From Paenirhizobium cremeum (GTDB lineage: Bacteria > Pseudomonadota > Alphaproteobacteria > Rhizobiales > Rhizobiaceae): DNA of 64,000 nucleotides. Shown here one piece after another: positions 61,992 through 64,000 of the stretch (position 1 is the stretch's first letter; each line of letters opens with the position of its first letter). A program made the position numbers and the translations under genes. The stretch covers positions 101,531-165,530 of the forward strand of contig NZ_JAGGCS010000006.1 of the NCBI RefSeq assembly GCF_022884085.1, in the 5' to 3' direction. The notes below the pieces were generated by a model. The model was not told the DNA's origin. It saw only the letters and a program-made list of their open reading frames with translations, and searched no databases.

Positions 61992-62095
61992 GGCCGCAAT
62001 TCCTTCCGATTATGGAGTGGAAAGCGCTTTCGCATGGTCTTCCGGGATGCTATGGCCCGGCGCTCAGTTCGGGCAAAAGACACAAGATGTAGGAT

Positions 62096-63244
62096 ATGGG
62101 CGTGAAGAACAGGGATCGCCGACCGATGCGCAGCGGGCCGGGAGGCTCTTCTGCGGGCGCAAGCCGGCCAGGTCCGCGCGGCGGCAAGGACGGTGCCAAG
62201 GGATCTGCCGGTAAGGGACGCGAAGAGCGGCCCCGCGCTGCCGACAAGCGCCCGCCACGGGCCGAAGCCGAGGCCTCTTCCGTCAGGGTGGCGGCCGAGC
62301 CGGCGCGCGCCCTGATGATCCGGACCGGTGAACCGCCTGCCGAACGTGTGCCCCTGATCCTTGAATCGCCGGGAGCCGGTGACTTCCACCTGATCGACAG
62401 CGGCGAAGGCCTGAAACTCGAACAGTACGGCCCTTATCGCATCGTCCGGCCAGAGGCCCAGGCCCTCTGGCCGAAGGCTCTTCCGTCGCATGTCTGGGAG
62501 CGCGCCGATGCCATTTTCACGGGCGACACCGACGAGGACGGCATGGGTCGATGGCGCTTCCCGCGCGAGGCGTTGGGCGAAACCTGGCCGCTTTCTCTGC
62601 TCGGCATCGATTTTCTCGGGCGCTTTACCTCTTTCCGCCATGTCGGTGTGTTCCCCGAGCAGATCGCTCACTGGACATGGATGAAGGAGCGGGTCGAGGA
62701 AGCGGGAAGGCCGCTCAAGGTGTTGAACCTGTTCGGCTACACCGGTGTTGCCTCGCTGGTTGCAGCTTCCGTCGGCGCCGAGGTCACGCATGTCGACGCC
62801 TCGAAGAAGGCGATCGGCTGGGCGCGCGAAAATCAGGCGTTGAGCCGTCTGGACAGGGCGCCGATCCGCTGGATTTGCGAGGACGCGATGAAGTTCATCC
62901 AGCGGGAAGAGCGTCGTGGCAGCCGCTACGACATCATTCTCACGGACCCGCCGAAATTCGGGCGCGGACCCAATGGCGAGGTCTGGCAGCTTTTCGATCA
63001 CCTGCCCCTGATGCTCGATATATGCCGGGAACTGCTCTCGCCGAAGGCGCTCGGACTGGTGCTGACGGCCTATTCGATCCGGGCCAGTTTCTACTCGATC
63101 CACGAACTGATGCGTGAAACCATGCGCGGCAAGGGCGGCATCGTCGAATCAGGCGAACTGGTGATCCGCGAAGCCGGTCTCGACGGCAAGACGCCCGGCC
63201 GGGCGCTTTCCACCTCCCTTTTCAGCCGCTGGGTGCCGAAATGA
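62096..63244 (+). CDS. RlmI/RlmK-type SAM-dependent RNA methyltransferase with basic N-terminal tail
   Basis: A 382-residue protein. Residues 1-70 are a Gly/Arg/Lys-rich disordered tail (e.g. GSSAGASRPGPRGGKDGAKG), then a methyltransferase domain with VLNLFGYTGVASLVAASVGA (SAM motif I), THVDASKKAIGWARENQALS and LTDPPKFGRGPNGEVWQ (the DPPK/N-type active-site motif of rRNA m5C/m2G enzymes of the RlmI/RlmK group). It overlaps the next RNA methyltransferase gene by 4 bp, so the two are co-translated. The target site is unknown. Confidence 0.85.
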   Translation: MGVKNRDRRPMRSGPGGSSAGASRPGPRGGKDGAKGSAGKGREERPRAADKRPPRAEAEASSVRVAAEPARALMIRTGEPPAERVPLILESPGAGDFHLIDSGEGLKLEQYGPYRIVRPEAQALWPKALPSHVWERADAIFTGDTDEDGMGRWRFPREALGETWPLSLLGIDFLGRFTSFRHVGVFPEQIAHWTWMKERVEEAGRPLKVLNLFGYTGVASLVAASVGAEVTHVDASKKAIGWARENQALSRLDRAPIRWICEDAMKFIQREERRGSRYDIILTDPPKFGRGPNGEVWQLFDHLPLMLDICRELLSPKALGLVLTAYSIRASFYSIHELMRETMRGKGGIVESGELVIREAGLDGKTPGRALSTSLFSRWVPK

Positions 63245-64000
63245 ACGACGATTTCAGGAACGATGGCGCGCGGCGCGTTGGCCAGGTGAAGGAAATCACC
63301 AGCCTTGCCAACCCGATCGTCAAGGACATCAAGGCGCTTGCGCAGAAAAAGGCGCGCGACGAGACGAAGACCTTCATGGCCGAGGGGCTTAAGCTGGTGA
63401 TCGACGCGCTCGATCTCGGCTGGACGATCAGGACGCTCGTCTATTCCAAGGCAGCCAAGGGTAAGCCGCTGGTCGAGAAGGTTGCCGCCCGCACGGTCGC
63501 CTCGGGCGGACTGGTGCTCGAGGTTTCCGAAAAGGTCATGTCGGCAATCACCCGTCGCGACAATCCGCAGATGGTGGCCGGCATCTTCGACCAGCGCTGG
63601 AAGGCCCTCAAGGATGTGAGGCCTGTCGGCAGCGAGACCTGGGTGGCGCTCGATCGTGTGCGTGATCCCGGCAATCTCGGGACGATCATCCGTACAGCCG
63701 ATGCAGCCGGCGCTTCCGGGGTCATGCTGGTCGGCGATTGCACCGATCCGTTTTCGCTGGAAACCGTCCGCGCGACGATGGGGTCTTTGTTTGCGGTTCC
63801 CCTGGTGCGCACGAGTGCCGCTGATTTCCTCAAATGGAAGGGCTCATGCGGCGCGCGCCTGGTTGCAACGCATCTGGCCGGTTCCGTCGACTACCGCACC
63901 ATCGACTATCGCAGCAAGCCCGTGATCCTGATGATGGGCAACGAGCAGTCGGGCCTGCCGGACGATCTGGCCGGTGCGGCCGACGCGCTGGCGCGCATCC
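63241..64000 (+). CDS. TrmH/SpoU-family RNA 2'-O-methyltransferase, 3' end outside window
   Basis: The first 253 residues are in the window. The N-terminal substrate-binding domain reads ITSLANPIVKDIKALAQKKA and FMAEGLKLVIDALDLGWTI; the SPOUT domain has ALDRVRDPGNLGTIIRTADA (motif 1) and DPFSLETVRATMGSLFAVPL, then LMMGNEQSGLPDDLAG (motif 2, part of the knotted SAM site). Motif 3 lies just past the edge. It overlaps the preceding gene as ATGA. Relation to RlmB-like 23S rRNA enzymes is likely. Confidence 0.9.
   Translation, partial: MNDDFRNDGARRVGQVKEITSLANPIVKDIKALAQKKARDETKTFMAEGLKLVIDALDLGWTIRTLVYSKAAKGKPLVEKVAARTVASGGLVLEVSEKVMSAITRRDNPQMVAGIFDQRWKALKDVRPVGSETWVALDRVRDPGNLGTIIRTADAAGASGVMLVGDCTDPFSLETVRATMGSLFAVPLVRTSAADFLKWKGSCGARLVATHLAGSVDYRTIDYRSKPVILMMGNEQSGLPDDLAGAADALARI

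Noticed and set aside
1..64000. Mobile elements, prophage, CRISPR arrays, tRNA or rRNA genes
   Set aside because: No transposase or integrase, no long terminal repeats, no regularly spaced repeats and no tRNA-like cloverleaf with CCA arms was recognised on either strand.

Overview
The window is chromosomal DNA from an alphaproteobacterium of the order Hyphomicrobiales, most probably the family Rhizobiaceae. The evidence is the set of gene families and their grouping: a stand-alone dnaA next to rpsT and mutM-ubiE-ubiB-coaBC, hrcA-grpE back to back with rph-rdgB-hemW, lptCAB-rpoN-hpf-ptsN, an S. meliloti-type phospholipid N-methyltransferase (PmtA), and rsmI-yraN near gshB. The DNA is GC-rich and densely coded, with many 4-bp ATGA overlaps. 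I see no tRNA, rRNA, insertion sequence, prophage or CRISPR array. The genus cannot be fixed from sequence reading alone.

Layout. 1-1548: end of an MTA/SAH nucleosidase gene, a hotdog thioesterase and a TspO-like membrane protein. 1587-6636: a four-gene periplasmic cluster (imelysin, di-haem cytochrome c-type oxidoreductase, second imelysin, Tat-exported DUF1513 protein), the least understood system here and probably iron-linked. 6785-18758: housekeeping genes (RNA methyltransferases, RlpA, queG, uppP, pyrF, pmtA, dnaN, rsmI), plus a 52-residue secreted peptide. 19187-23572: ugpBAEC, a glycerol-3-phosphate ABC importer behind a near-perfect Pho box. 23636-27966: cupin, gshB, a ComM/YifB ATPase and cysK. 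28111-31125: three amino-acid or metabolite exporters and an Lrp/AsnC regulator. 31133-34902: GNAT, dut, prfC and a HAD phosphatase.

35001-37450 is a textbook thiamin-salvage unit: promoter, TPP riboswitch, a hairpin that hides the thiM ribosome-binding site, then thiM-thiE-thiD overlapping by 4 bp. 37425-47076 carries a flavin reductase, a pirin, a class II amidotransferase, coaBC with a GNAT gene, a lone modD, the ubiquinone genes ubiE/ubiB, mutM and an enoyl-CoA hydratase. 47117-49950 is rpsT and dnaA, separated by about 820 bp that hold three GANTC sites and a run of four hairpins ending in a T-rich intrinsic terminator: a candidate small RNA or dnaA leader attenuator.

49980-64000 contains a methyltransferase, hemW-rdgB-VOC-rph facing hrcA-grpE (heat-shock control), then the lptC-lptA-lptB-rpoN-hpf-ptsN cluster (LPS transport, sigma-54, ribosome hibernation, nitrogen PTS), then ihfB, lapA and two overlapping RNA methyltransferase genes, the last cut by the window edge. 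The observations most worth following are the imelysin/di-haem cluster with its diverged second imelysin, the structured RNA upstream of dnaA, the histidine-phosphatase homologue lacking the RHG arginine, and the short secreted peptide.
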